Origin: Kribbella aluminosa
GTDB lineage: Bacteria > Actinomycetota > Actinomycetes > Propionibacteriales > Kribbellaceae
Direction of reading: 5' to 3'
DNA length: 64,000 nt
Assembly: GCF_017876295.1 (NCBI RefSeq)
Contig: NZ_JAGINT010000001.1
Coordinates: 4,340,001-4,404,000 of the forward strand
How positions within the stretch are numbered: position 1 is the stretch's first letter; every line of letters begins with the position of its first letter. Below the pieces are notes generated by a model. That model saw nothing but the letters and a program-made list of their open reading frames with translations, was not told the origin of the DNA and searched no databases. The translations under genes were made by a program, and so were the position numbers. This document shows, piece by piece, positions 41,330 to 50,305 of the stretch.

Positions 41330-41899
41330 CTACGGCCAGGACTTCGCGAGCAGTGCCCGGGTGTCGGTGAGGAGTTGCGGGAGGACCTTGGTACCGGCGA
41401 TCACCGGCATGAAGTTCATGTCGCCGGACCACCTGGGCACCACGTGCTGGTGAAGGTGCGCGGCGATTCCGGCGCCGGCGATGTCGCCCTGGTTCATGCC
41501 GATGTTGAAGCCGTGCGCTCCGGAGACGGCGCGCACGGCCTGCATCGCCTGCCGGGTGAGGGTCGCGACGTCGGCGACCTCCTGGTCGGTCAGCTCGGTG
41601 TAGTCGGCGACGTGCCGGTAGGGCACGACCATCAGGTGGCCCGGGTTGTACGGGTACAGGTTCAGGACGGCGTACGCCGACTCGCCGCGATGCACGATCA
41701 GCGCGTCCGCGTCCGCCAGCCCGGGGAGCCGGCAGAACGGGCAGCCGGAGCCGGCCGCCGAACTGGTCGGCTTGTTCTCCCCCTCGATGTACGCCATCCG
41801 GTGCGGCGTCCACAGCCGCATGAACGCATCCGGCACCCCGACACCGCCCTGCCGCACCAACTCGTCCGGCGCGTACGGCGAGTCGGGGTGTTCGGTCAT
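41330..41899 (-). CDS. HIT family protein of the PIM locus
   Basis: 189 residues. A zinc-like CPFCRLPG near 53, NLYPYNPGHLMVVPYRHVAD and the triad AHLHQHVVPRWSGDMNF near 150. It corresponds to Rv2613c, an AP4A phosphorylase, which lies between thrS and pgsA in M. tuberculosis; the same activity (phosphorolysis of diadenosine tetraphosphate) is likely here. The ATG at 41899 overlaps the thrS stop (ATGA). It is convergent with the lipoprotein gene, one base apart. Confidence 0.85.
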   Translation of the reverse strand: MTEHPDSPYAPDELVRQGGVGVPDAFMRLWTPHRMAYIEGENKPTSSAAGSGCPFCRLPGLADADALIVHRGESAYAVLNLYPYNPGHLMVVPYRHVADYTELTDQEVADVATLTRQAMQAVRAVSGAHGFNIGMNQGDIAGAGIAAHLHQHVVPRWSGDMNFMPVIAGTKVLPQLLTDTRALLAKSWP

Positions 41900-43918
41900 A
41901 CCTGGACGCGCTTTTCGACCGACTCGACGATCTCCGCGACCGCGTCCGCGATCGGTACGCCGTTGTGCTGCGAGCCGTCGCGGTACCGGAACGAAACGGA
42001 CGCCATGGCCACGTCGTCGTCGCCGGCGATCAGCATGTACGGCACCTTGGACTTCTGCGCGTTCCGGATCTTCTTCTGCATCCGGTCGTCGGAGGCGTCG
42101 ATCTCGACCCGGATGCCCTGCGCCTTCAACTGCTTGGCGACCTCGAGCAGGTAGTCGACGTGCCCGTCCGTGATCGGGATGCCGATCACCTGGACCGGGG
42201 CCAGCCACGGGGGGAAGGCGCCCGCGTAGTGCTCGGTCAGTACGGCGACGAACCGCTCGATCGAGCCGAACAGGGCCCGGTGGATCATCACCGGCCGCTG
42301 CCGGGAACCGTCCGGCGCGGTGTACTCCAGGCCGAACCGCTCCGGCAGGTTGAAGTCCAGCTGGATCGTCGACATCTGCCAGGTCCGGCCGATCGCGTCC
42401 TTGGCCTGGACGGAGATCTTCGGGCCGTAGAAGGCCGCGCCGCCCGGGTCCGGGACCAGCTCGAGACCGGAGCCCTCGGCAACTTCCCGGAGCGTCTCGG
42501 TGGCCTCCTCCCAGACCTCGTCGGAGCCGACGAACTTGTCCGGGTTCTTGGTCGAGAGCTCGAGGTAGAAGTCGTCCAGGCCGTAGTCGGCGAGCAGGCC
42601 GAGCACGAAGGTCAGCAGGTTCCGCAGCTCGTCGCGCATCTGCTCACGGGCGCAGTAGATATGCGCGTCGTCCTGGGTGAAGCCGCGGGGCCCGGGTCAT
42701 GCCGTGCACGACGCCGGACTTCTCCAGCCGGTACACGGTGCCGAACTCGAACAGCCGCAGCGGCAGCTCCCGGTACGACCGGCCGCGGGCCGCGAAGATC
42801 AGGTTGTGCATCGGGCAGTTCATCGGCTTCAGGTAGTAGTCCTGGCCCTGCTTGCGGATCTGCCCGTCCGCGCCGCGCTCCTCGTCCAGGTGCATCGGCG
42901 GATACATGCCGTCGGCGTACCAGTCCAGGTGCCCGGAGGTCTCGAACAGCTGCGCCTTGGTGATGTGCGGCGAGTAGACGAACTCGTAGTCGTCCTCGAC
43001 GTGCCGCTGCCGGGAGTAGTCCTCCATCACCTTCCGCAGCACGCCGCCCTTGGGGTGGAAGACCGCGAGGCCGGAGCCGATCTCGTCGGGGAAGCTGAAC
43101 AGGTCGAGCTCGGTGCCGAGCTTGCGGTGGTCCCGCTTGGCGGCCTCCTCCAGGCGGGTCAGGTACGCCTTCAGCTCGTCCCTGGTCTCCCACGCGGTGC
43201 CGTAGATGCGCTGCAGCTGCGGGTTCTTCTCGCTCCCCCGCCAGTACGCCGCCGCCGTCCGCATCAGCTTGAAGTTGCCGAGGTACCCCGTGGCCGGGAC
43301 GTGCGGGCCGCGGCACAGGTCCTTCCAGGCGACGCTGTCGTCGCGGCGGACATTGTCGTAGATCGTCAGCTCACCGCCGCCGACCTCGACCGACGCGCCC
43401 TCGGCGTCGTCCGCGGCCGAGCCCTTGATGCCGATCAGCTCGAGCTTGTACGGCTCCGAGGCCAGCTCGGTGCGCGCGTCGTCGTCGCTGACCACCCGGC
43501 GGCTGAACCGCTGCCGCTCCTTGATGATCTGCTGCATCTTCTTCTCGAGCTTGGTCAGGTCCTCCGGCGTGAACGGCGTCGGTACGTCGAAGTCGTAGTA
43601 GAACCCGTTCTCCACCGGCGGGCCGATGCCGAGCTTGGCCTCCGGGAACACGTCCTGCACGGCCTGCGCGAGCACGTGCGCGGTCGAGTGCCGGATGATC
43701 GCGCGGCCGTCCGCGGACGCCGCCTTGACCGGCTCGATCCGGTCGCCGTCCGCGACCACCCGGGAGAGGTCGCGCAGCTCACCGTTGACGCGGGCGGCGA
43801 TGGCGGAGCGGTCCTGGCCGAAGATCGCGGCGAACAGCTCCCCGATCGTCGTCGTCTCGGTCACACTCCGCTCAGCCTCGCCCTCGACGCCGACCAGCTG
43901 GACCTTGACTTCCGACAC
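41896..43918 (-). pseudogene. thrS: Threonyl-tRNA synthetase (full length), one-base frameshift
   Basis: Residues 1-65 are the TGS domain (SVTETTTIGELFAAIFGQDR). The editing domain follows (IIRHSTAHVLAQAVQDVFPE with the HxxxH), then the class II core (FETSGHLDWYADGMYPPMHL, YYLKPMNCPMHNLIFAARGR, SYRELPLRLFEFGTVYRLEK). At about 42688 an extra G in a GGGG run shifts the frame; the expected sequence MTRARGFTQDDAHIYCAREQ resumes in another frame and continues through MSTIQLDFNLPERFGLEYTA, motif 3 RPVMIHRALFGSIERF and the anticodon domain. Total about 673 residues if repaired. The start GTG at 43918 has GAGGAG 6 bases upstream; the GTG at 43924 abuts it. Because the enzyme is essential and the only other copy is also frameshifted, a sequence error is likely. 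Confidence 0.88.
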
Positions 43919-44058
43919 GTTCACTCCTCGGTTCGTGCGTGACCGGCCGAATTACCGGCCACGAAGCAGATGGTATCGACCCCGCTGACCTCCACCCCGC
44001 GCCACCACCCCCGCCAGCCCCGGGCACAACCCTCCAGGTCAGGGGATATCGCTTCAAG

Positions 44059-44099
44059 TGGAGGGTTGCCCCCTCATATTTTGAGGGGGCAACCCTCCA
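44059..44099. terminator. 18-bp perfect hairpin upstream of thrS
   Basis: TGGAGGGTTGCCCCCTCA (44059-44076), a 5-base loop, then its exact complement (44082-44099). It lies between the ParA-like gene and thrS, both on the minus strand. ACAACCCTCCAG, a further partial copy of one arm, lies at 44022-44033 and could pair alternatively. Either a terminator of the upstream gene or part of a thrS leader. Confidence 0.6.
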
Positions 44100-44120
44100 G
44101 TCGAAGGGGCAAGCTCCTTA

Positions 44121-44175
44121 GCGCGGGGTGTTCGGCGCGGGGTGTTCGGCGCGGGGTGTCAGCGCGGAGTGTTCA
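44121..44175. repeat. 14-bp tandem repeats around the ParA-like gene stop codon
   Basis: Four near-identical copies of GCGCGGGGTGTTCG (44121, 44135, 44149, 44162; the third is 13 bases). The gene's last codons (NTPR) derive from the fourth copy and its stop codon lies at the end of the third, so the array has grown beyond the 3' end of the gene. Confidence 0.8.
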
Positions 44176-45709
44176 GGGCGATCGTGATCTGCTCGGAGAC
44201 CTTGGCGGCCAGCTCCAGGGCGGCGCGGCGGGTGGCCGGCTGCAGGGCGGAGTGGTCGAGCGGGCCTTCGGCGGCGATGTGCATGTCGGTCGGGATGTCG
44301 ATGACCGCGGCCGCGCGGGACTCGAAGTACGGCCGGAGCTGCTTCTCGACGTCCCTGTTCACGTCGCCGGGGCCGTTCGAGACCGCGATCACCGCGCGGC
44401 GGATCAGCCGCTGCGCCTCGGGGCCCTGGTTGTCGAGCTCCTCCAGCATCTGCACGGCGGCCGCGCAGGACAGGCTCTTCCACTTGATCGGGATGACGAG
44501 GGCGTCGGCCGCCTTCATCGCTTCGCGCCAGTTGCTGGAGCCCTCGTTGTTCCCGGTGTCGATCACGAGCACCTTGTAGAACCGGCTCAGCAACCGGTGC
44601 ACCAGGTCGAAGTCCTTCGCCTCGATCTGCGCGTACGTCGTGGTCGCCGACGTCAGCACGTCGTACTGACCGGACACCTGGTGCCGCAGGTACGCCGCGA
44701 CGTCGCCGAGCCGGGCGTCCGGCTGAGTCAGCATCGGCATCGCCTGCAGCATGTCCGTGACGGTGGACCGCGAGTTCGTGTCGTGGGTGCGCAGGTGCAT
44801 GTTGCCGCGCAGCTCGTTGTTGTCCCAGGCCACGACACCGCCGCCGCGGGCCTGGCCGAGCGCGCCGGACAGCAGCAGCGTCGTCGGCGTCTTGCCGGAG
44901 CCGCCCTTCGGGTTCGCGATGACGATCGTCACCGGGCGGCGGAAGGCCGTCGCGGCGATCGCGCGGGCGAGCCGCTCGGAGCGCTCCGTCGTACCGGGAC
45001 GCAGCTTCAGCATGCTCCGGACGCCGCGCTCGGCGGGAGCCTCGCGCGGCAGCGGCAGCGCCTGAATCAGGTCGTCGGTACGGAACGACAGGTTCTGCGG
45101 CGGCTGCTGCTGGGCCTGCTGGCCGGGGATGCCCTGCGGGAAGAAGTGCTGCGCGGCCGGCGAGAGCGGCTGACTGCCCTGACCAGGCTGCGGGTTCTGC
45201 TGGTTCTGCGGTGTCTGCGGTGTCTGGGGAGCCGGGGGGAACTGGCCGGACTGCGGGGCCTGCTCCTGACCGGCGTTCTGGAACGAGCCGCCGCCGAACA
45301 CCGGGGCGTCCGGCTGGGGACTCGCAGGCTCGTCCGTCGTCGTGGTCTCCGGCTCCGGGTCGGCCTCGTCGTCCTGCGGCTCCGGCTGGCTCCACGAGGA
45401 CGCGGCAGAGTCCGGCACCGGCTGCGTCCAGGAGGGGGCCGGCTGGCTCTGTTGCGGCTGGGTCCACGGCGCGGGCTGGTCGACCGGCTTGGCCGCCGGT
45501 CCGGACCAGGAGTCGCCCGGGAAGTCGTCGGACAGTGCGTCCGGCTGCTGCGCCGAGTACTCAGGGTCCTCGGCGTTCCCCGTGGTCTCCTCGACGGCCT
45601 CGCCGTCGTCCGGCTGGGTCCAGGAGGGGGTCGGCTGCCACATTCTCCGGACCTCGGCCGCCGCCGCTTCCCGGTCCTTGTGCTGTCCGGAGTTGTGCGA
45701 GTCGGTCAC
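44159..45709 (-). CDS. ParA/MinD-like ATPase with long disordered N-terminus (EspI-like)
   Basis: 516 residues. The first about 235 are Pro/Gln/Glu/Trp-rich and disordered, with recurrent WTQP and WSQPEPQ motifs. The C-terminal part is a MinD/ParA-type ATPase: deviant Walker A VIANPKGGSGKTPTTLLLSG near 265, VVAWDNNELRGNMHLRTHDT, VLVIDTGNNEGSSNWREAM and VIPIKWKSLSCAAAVQMLEE. The layout (Pro-rich arm plus ParA domain) resembles EspI-type proteins of type VII secretion loci, but no other secretion gene is present. It may act in chromosome, plasmid or protein positioning. Single gene, followed by the 14-bp repeats and the hairpin. Confidence 0.78.
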   Translation of the reverse strand: MTDSHNSGQHKDREAAAAEVRRMWQPTPSWTQPDDGEAVEETTGNAEDPEYSAQQPDALSDDFPGDSWSGPAAKPVDQPAPWTQPQQSQPAPSWTQPVPDSAASSWSQPEPQDDEADPEPETTTTDEPASPQPDAPVFGGGSFQNAGQEQAPQSGQFPPAPQTPQTPQNQQNPQPGQGSQPLSPAAQHFFPQGIPGQQAQQQPPQNLSFRTDDLIQALPLPREAPAERGVRSMLKLRPGTTERSERLARAIAATAFRRPVTIVIANPKGGSGKTPTTLLLSGALGQARGGGVVAWDNNELRGNMHLRTHDTNSRSTVTDMLQAMPMLTQPDARLGDVAAYLRHQVSGQYDVLTSATTTYAQIEAKDFDLVHRLLSRFYKVLVIDTGNNEGSSNWREAMKAADALVIPIKWKSLSCAAAVQMLEELDNQGPEAQRLIRRAVIAVSNGPGDVNRDVEKQLRPYFESRAAAVIDIPTDMHIAAEGPLDHSALQPATRRAALELAAKVSEQITIALNTPR

Positions 45710-45919
45710 GACCTGGATCCCCGATTCTGTCAGAGGGGGCGGGTGGCCCCTGGAGCTTGTTCTGGGTACTTGTTCTCGGTACGCCGGAGGTGAGGTCTCC
45801 GGGAGGGGTCCACTATCCCACGACCGAGTGTCCTCACCACGTCACCACCCGGAGCCGTCCGGTGACGGTTCCGCAACCAGTATCCAGGCTCACCAGGACC
45901 ATGCGTCCCGGTGAGCTGG

Positions 45920-47002
45920 TCACACCTGCCGGCGCTCGGCGTCGATCAGCTCGAACGGTACGTACGAGAGGCTCGGCACCTGCTCACCGCGCAGTTGTGC
46001 GAGCAGGAGGTCGACGGCGCGGCGGCCCATCTCGGTCTGGTTCTGTCTGACGTGCAGGTACGGCGGTCCGCCGATGGAGTCGCCCGGTGAGTCGAAGCAG
46101 GCCACCACGCGGTCCCCGCCCAGCACCCGGTCGACCATGCGGGCCAGGTTGTACTCACAGGCGAAGTACGCCGTCACCTCGGGCCGGTTGGCGCGGAACG
46201 CGCGGATGGTGTCCAGGTCCGCCCGCACGCTCTCCGTCGTAGTCGAACCCGGCAGGGTGCTCCGCAGGTCGGTCAACTCGTACGGCTGGCCGCGCTCGCC
46301 GAACGCGGTACGGAAGCCTTCCAGCCGGTCCTCGATGGACGAGGTGTTCACGGGCGGTGGCGAGACGAACGCGATGTGCTCATGCCCGTGGTCCAGCAGC
46401 CGGGTGGTCAGTGCCCGCGCCGCGGCGACGTTGTCGGTCAGTACGGCGGACACCGGGATCCCTGACAGGTGGCGGTCCACCAGCACTACCGGGAACCCGT
46501 CCAGCACCTGGCGGAGCAGGCTGGCGTTGTAGAAGTCCCCGTGTACCGGGAACACGATCAGCCCGTCCACAGCGGCCACCAGCGAGTCGACGGCCTTCTC
46601 TTCATCGGTCTGACGCCCGTGGGTACGCCGTACCACCAGGTGCGCGCCGTACTCCGCGCAGCGTTCCTCGATCGCGTTCAGCAGGTCCAGCCCGTACGCC
46701 TCGGACATGTCCGGGACGATGAGCGCCACGGACCGCGCCTCCCGCCGCTGCGCCGGCCGGAGCGGGACGCTCAGGTCGGTGAGGTCAGGCAGCCGCCGTA
46801 CGACGAACGTGCCTTTGCCGCGGACCCGCTCCACCAGACCGGCCTCCCGCAGCACCTCCAGGGCACGCTTGGAGGTGATCCGGCTGACGCCGAACTGCGC
46901 CGCCAGCTCCATCTCCGACGGCACCCGGTCCCCCGGCCGGAGCGCACCACGGCGCAGCTGCTCCAGCACATGAGCGCAGATCCGCTCGTACAGCAGTGTC
47001 AC
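45920..47002 (-). CDS. GntR-type regulator with periplasmic-binding-protein-like sensor domain (AraR type)
   Basis: 360 residues. N-terminal winged helix: YERICAHVLEQLRRGALRPG followed by DRVPSEMELAAQFGVSRITS and GLVERVRGKGTFV. From residue 90 it has the LacI-type ligand domain: ARSVALIVPDMSEAYGLDLL, GLIVFPVHGDFYNASLLRQV, FPVVLVDRHLSGIPVSAVLT, NQTEMGRRAVDLLLAQL. This GntR-LacI hybrid is that of AraR and binds a sugar or related ligand. The regulon is unknown; no transporter lies beside it. It is divergent from the GT39 gene at 47168. Confidence 0.88.
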   Translation of the reverse strand: MTLLYERICAHVLEQLRRGALRPGDRVPSEMELAAQFGVSRITSKRALEVLREAGLVERVRGKGTFVVRRLPDLTDLSVPLRPAQRREARSVALIVPDMSEAYGLDLLNAIEERCAEYGAHLVVRRTHGRQTDEEKAVDSLVAAVDGLIVFPVHGDFYNASLLRQVLDGFPVVLVDRHLSGIPVSAVLTDNVAAARALTTRLLDHGHEHIAFVSPPPVNTSSIEDRLEGFRTAFGERGQPYELTDLRSTLPGSTTTESVRADLDTIRAFRANRPEVTAYFACEYNLARMVDRVLGGDRVVACFDSPGDSIGGPPYLHVRQNQTEMGRRAVDLLLAQLRGEQVPSLSYVPFELIDAERRQV

Positions 47003-47167
47003 GAAGTCGCCACCTCACCTGTCCTCTTGACATATCCAATCATCCCGCCGGAACTGTCGGCGGTGGCGGACGTCGACGCTCACGGGCCGGGTCCTGCTTC
47101 TCGATCGCGCCACCGAACCTCGCTTCCTGCCCTGGTCGCGGCCCGCTTCGACTGACACCATGCCGCC

Positions 47168-48631
47168 ATGACCCGCCCAGCAGTGCCTGCCTTCGCGGCC
47201 CGGCCGGTAGCGGCCGTCGCAGTCCTGGTCGGCGTCGTACTCACCGCGCTGTCCGGCCGCTACGGCTACCACCGCGACGAGTTGTACTTCATGGTCGCCG
47301 GCCGGCACCTCGGCTGGGGGTACGTCGACCAGCCGCCGCTGACGCCGTTCATCGCGCGCGTGTCGACCACGATCTTCGGCGACACCGTGATGGGTCTGCG
47401 GGTGCTGTCGACGCTGAGCAGCGTCGCGACGATCGTCGTGGTCGCGCTGCTCGCCCGGGAGTTCGGCAGCGCGCGGCGCGGTCAGGTGCTCGCGGCCGTC
47501 TGCGCCGCGGTCTCCGGGTTCGTGCTCGGGGTCGGGCACATGGTGTCGACGGCGACGTACGACCTGCTGGCCTGGATGCTGATCGCGCTGTTCGCGGTGA
47601 AGCTGCTGCAAACGCGGGACGGCCGATGGTGGCTCGCCCTGGGGCTGACGGCCGGGATCGCGTTGGAGAACAAGTACCTTGTGGTGCTGCCGATCGGCGC
47701 ACTGCTGGTGTCGTTGCTGATCGTCGGTCCGCGGAGCGTGCTGCGGTCCTGGTGGGTGCTCGCGGGCTTGGCTGTCGCAGGGCTGATCGCCTTGCCGAAC
47801 GTGGTGTGGCAGTTCCAGCACGACTGGCCGCAGCTCAAGGTCGCGGGCGGGATCAGTGCCGACGACGGCACCGAGAACCGGATCATGTTCGTCCCGCTGC
47901 AGATCCTTCAGCTGTCGCCGTTCCTGGTCGCGGTCTGGGTCGCCGGGTTCCGCCGCATCTGGCGTTCGTTGCCTTGGGCCCGTGCTGTGGCGCTCGCCTA
48001 CCCGGTGCTGTGCGTCGCCGTACTCGCCGTCGGCGGGAAGTCGTACTACGCGCTGCCGTTGCTGCTCGTACTCGTCGCGGCGGGGTGCGAGCCGACGCTG
48101 CGGTGGGTCGAACGGCGGCGACGTACGGCGGTCGTCACGTTGGTACTGACCGCATTGTCGTCGGCGTTATTCACGCTGCCGGTGCTGCCGGCGTCGGCGG
48201 CGGACCTCGTCATACCGGTGAACAAGGAGCAGGGCGAGCAGATCGGCTGGCCCTCGTTCACCGATGCGGTGGCTGCCGCGTGGCACCAGGTGCCGGCGGA
48301 TCAGCGTTCCACCGCGACGATCGTGACCGGCAACTACGGGGAGGCCGGGGCGCTCGTTCGGTACGGTCCCGCCCGCGGGCTGCCGATGCCGTACTCCCCG
48401 CACATGAGCTTCTGGGAGTGGGCCCGGCCGCCGGACTCCAGCACCGGGCCGGTACTGCTCGTCGAAATCGAACGGACGCCGATCTTCGAGAAGTACTTCC
48501 GCGACTGCAACCAGGTCGGCACCGTACACAGCATCGTTTCGAACGACGAGGACGGCACCGCGCTGGTCCTGTGCGCGGCACCGGCCGAGCCGTGGTCCGC
48601 GCTCTGGCCGAAGATCCGCCAGTACTACTGA
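47168..48631 (+). CDS. ArnT/PMT-like glycosyltransferase family 39 membrane protein
   Basis: 487 residues with about 10-11 membrane helices in the N-terminal 350 residues. The first outside loop reads YGYHRDELYFMVAGRHLGWG then YVDQPPLTPFIARV, with the catalytic acidic pair (D-E) of the GT-C fold. A soluble C-terminal domain of about 130 residues follows (VTGNYGEAGALVRYGPARGL). The family transfers sugars from polyprenyl-phosphate carriers to proteins or envelope lipids; acceptor unknown. The start at ATG 47168 has no strong ribosome binding site. Confidence 0.85.
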   Translation: MTRPAVPAFAARPVAAVAVLVGVVLTALSGRYGYHRDELYFMVAGRHLGWGYVDQPPLTPFIARVSTTIFGDTVMGLRVLSTLSSVATIVVVALLAREFGSARRGQVLAAVCAAVSGFVLGVGHMVSTATYDLLAWMLIALFAVKLLQTRDGRWWLALGLTAGIALENKYLVVLPIGALLVSLLIVGPRSVLRSWWVLAGLAVAGLIALPNVVWQFQHDWPQLKVAGGISADDGTENRIMFVPLQILQLSPFLVAVWVAGFRRIWRSLPWARAVALAYPVLCVAVLAVGGKSYYALPLLLVLVAAGCEPTLRWVERRRRTAVVTLVLTALSSALFTLPVLPASAADLVIPVNKEQGEQIGWPSFTDAVAAAWHQVPADQRSTATIVTGNYGEAGALVRYGPARGLPMPYSPHMSFWEWARPPDSSTGPVLLVEIERTPIFEKYFRDCNQVGTVHSIVSNDEDGTALVLCAAPAEPWSALWPKIRQYY

Positions 48632-48758
48632 GCGCCCACTGCGGCGCGGGCTTCCAGCTCGCTGGATCGTGGTCGTCAGGTGCGGGCCGATCACGTGCAC
48701 GGGATCCTCGTCGTAAATCCGGTAGCCCTCAGCTGAACCCGACCGCTAACGTCCCCGA

Positions 48759-49277
48759 ATGGAGCTCACCACCCCAAGGCTCACCCTCCGCTGGCCCGTC
48801 GAGTCCGACTTCCAGATGCTCTGCGAACTCTGGACCGACCCCCGAGTAGCCCGCTTCATGGACGACTACGGCCCCCGCGACATCCCGTCCGTCCGCGAAT
48901 GGCTGGACCTCCACGCCGGCGGCACCAGCCGAAACGGCACCCACCTCCAGCTGATCCTCACCCACCACACCACCCCTGTCGGCTGGCTAGGCCTAGGCGA
49001 AAGCAACTCCCCCATCGCCGCCTGGAGCTTCGGCTACGCCATCCACCCCGCCCACCGCTCCCACGGCTACGCAACCGAAGCCCTGACCGCGGCCCTCACC
49101 CACTGCCACACCCACCTGTCAGTCCCCACCCTGTGGGGCGAATGCCACCCACCCAACACCGCCTCAGCCCACGTAATGCTCACCGCCGGCCTGCAAGAAC
49201 TCTCCCCCACCCCCACCAGCCGCCGCTTCCTCTACACCCCAACAACCCACCAGCCCCTCCCACAGCCCACGACCTAA
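48759..49277 (+). CDS. GNAT family N-acetyltransferase
   Basis: 172 residues, RimJ/RimL type: MELTTPRLTLRWPVESDFQM at the start, GWLGLGESNSPIAAWSFGYA, HPAHRSHGYATEALTAALTH with the acetyl-CoA binding loop, and CHPPNTASAHVMLTAGLQEL at the C-terminal end. Acetyl-CoA-dependent; acceptor unknown. The last third uses unusually C-rich codons (CCC, ACC), continuous with the C-rich intergenic sequence beyond 49277, but the domain is complete. Confidence 0.82.
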   Translation: MELTTPRLTLRWPVESDFQMLCELWTDPRVARFMDDYGPRDIPSVREWLDLHAGGTSRNGTHLQLILTHHTTPVGWLGLGESNSPIAAWSFGYAIHPAHRSHGYATEALTAALTHCHTHLSVPTLWGECHPPNTASAHVMLTAGLQELSPTPTSRRFLYTPTTHQPLPQPTT

Positions 49278-49689
49278 CCCCACCACCTCATCCCCTACAC
49301 CCCACCCACGGGGCAGGCCCCACGCCGCAACCCCCAACTCCGCCACAGCTACCGGACCGCCACGCCATCACAATCCACGCAACCGGCCCTACCTCACGCC
49401 TACCGCACCCCATCCCACGCAAATTGTGATGGCCTGGCGATCCGCCCCAACCAGCCCACCCCACCCGAGCCACCCGCCCACCGCGGGAGCCGAGCGAAGC
49501 GAGGTCACCCGCAGAACGTCCACCCGTGCAGTAGGCAACTACCGGCCCAACACAAGGTGATCCACCCGCCCGACCCCGACGTACACGGGTACGCAAACCA
49601 CACACCCGACCTAGTACGTGCATGAGCGAGGTCGCGGCGGGGCACTACGACGACCCGGCCGGTGAGCCAACCGCCGGGGCCGACCCAAG
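49278..49689. other. C-rich intergenic region with long inverted repeat
   Basis: No gene supported; all open frames are low-complexity. An inverted repeat with 17-bp arms (49358-49374 and 49423-49439, one mismatch, containing CATCACAAT / ATTGTGATG) and a 48-base spacer is present. It could form a long structured RNA or be a regulator site. From about 49630 it contains copies of the tRNA-linked minisatellite. Confidence 0.5.
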
Positions 49690-49858
49690 CAGGTGAACCA
49701 ACAGCGCAACCCGACCCAAGCCGCCGAGCGAAGCGAAGGCGTAGGGGGTGCGGGTGGCGGAGCCCCCGCAACGCGGCAAGCGAAGCGCAGCCGCACAAAT
49801 AACGAAGGCGACGAGGTCAGCGCACGCAGTGCGCGACACACGTCGCCCATCGCCTTCG

Positions 49859-49930
49859 TGGACGATACTGGGATCGAACCAGTGACCTCTTCCGTGTCAG
49901 GGAAGCGCGCTACCGCTGCGCCAATCGTCC
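49859..49930 (-). tRNA. tRNA-Val (anticodon GAC)
   Basis: 72 bases; acceptor GGACGAT pairs with ATCGTCC, anticodon loop CTGACAC, T-loop GGTTCGATCCC. CCA is not encoded. Identical to 60314-60385. Confidence 0.95.
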
Positions 49931-49965
49931 AAAACCGGAACCATCAGAATACCCTGAGGTTCTCG

Positions 49966-50036
49966 AGGTGGAGACGGGATTCGAACCCGTGTACACGGCT
50001 TTGCAGGCCGTTGCCTCGCCTCTCGGCCACTCCACC
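49966..50036 (-). tRNA. tRNA-Cys (anticodon GCA)
   Basis: 71 bases; acceptor GGTGGAG pairs with CTCCACC, anticodon loop CTGCAAA, T-arm GGGTTCGAATCCC. Identical to 60208-60278. Confidence 0.95.
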
Positions 50037-50058
50037 ACTGAGAGCCGAACCCTCTCCG

Positions 50059-50131
50059 AGCGGACGACCGGGTTCGAACCGGCGACCTCAACCTTGGCAA
50101 GGTTGCGCTCTACCAACTGAGCTACGTCCGC
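50059..50131 (-). tRNA. tRNA-Gly (anticodon GCC)
   Basis: 73 bases; acceptor GCGGACG pairs with CGTCCGC, anticodon loop TTGCCAA, T-arm CGGTTCGAACCCG. Identical to 60113-60185. Confidence 0.95.
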
Positions 50132-50305
50132 AGTGCGACCGGGCTTTTCCGTCCCTCGGCGCGAAAAGAACATTAGCCCATCTCCGCCCGAGTTCAAAAA
50201 CGGGGGCCTCCGCCGTCGACGTACGGTCATCAACTGCTCACCTTCGAAGGGCCGCGCTGCGCCGGATCAACTGCGCACTAAGGTGTTCCGCGGAAGGAGC
50301 ACCAC

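Larger units (their letters stand above)
49690..50131 (-). repeat. Inverted copy A of the tRNA Gly-Cys-Val cluster with linked repeat
   Basis: About 440 bp, almost identical to 60113-60560 in opposite orientation. It includes three tRNA genes, their spacers and the downstream roughly 150-bp repeat. Only a few base differences are seen (for example TTATTTG against TCATTTG). Confidence 0.85.
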
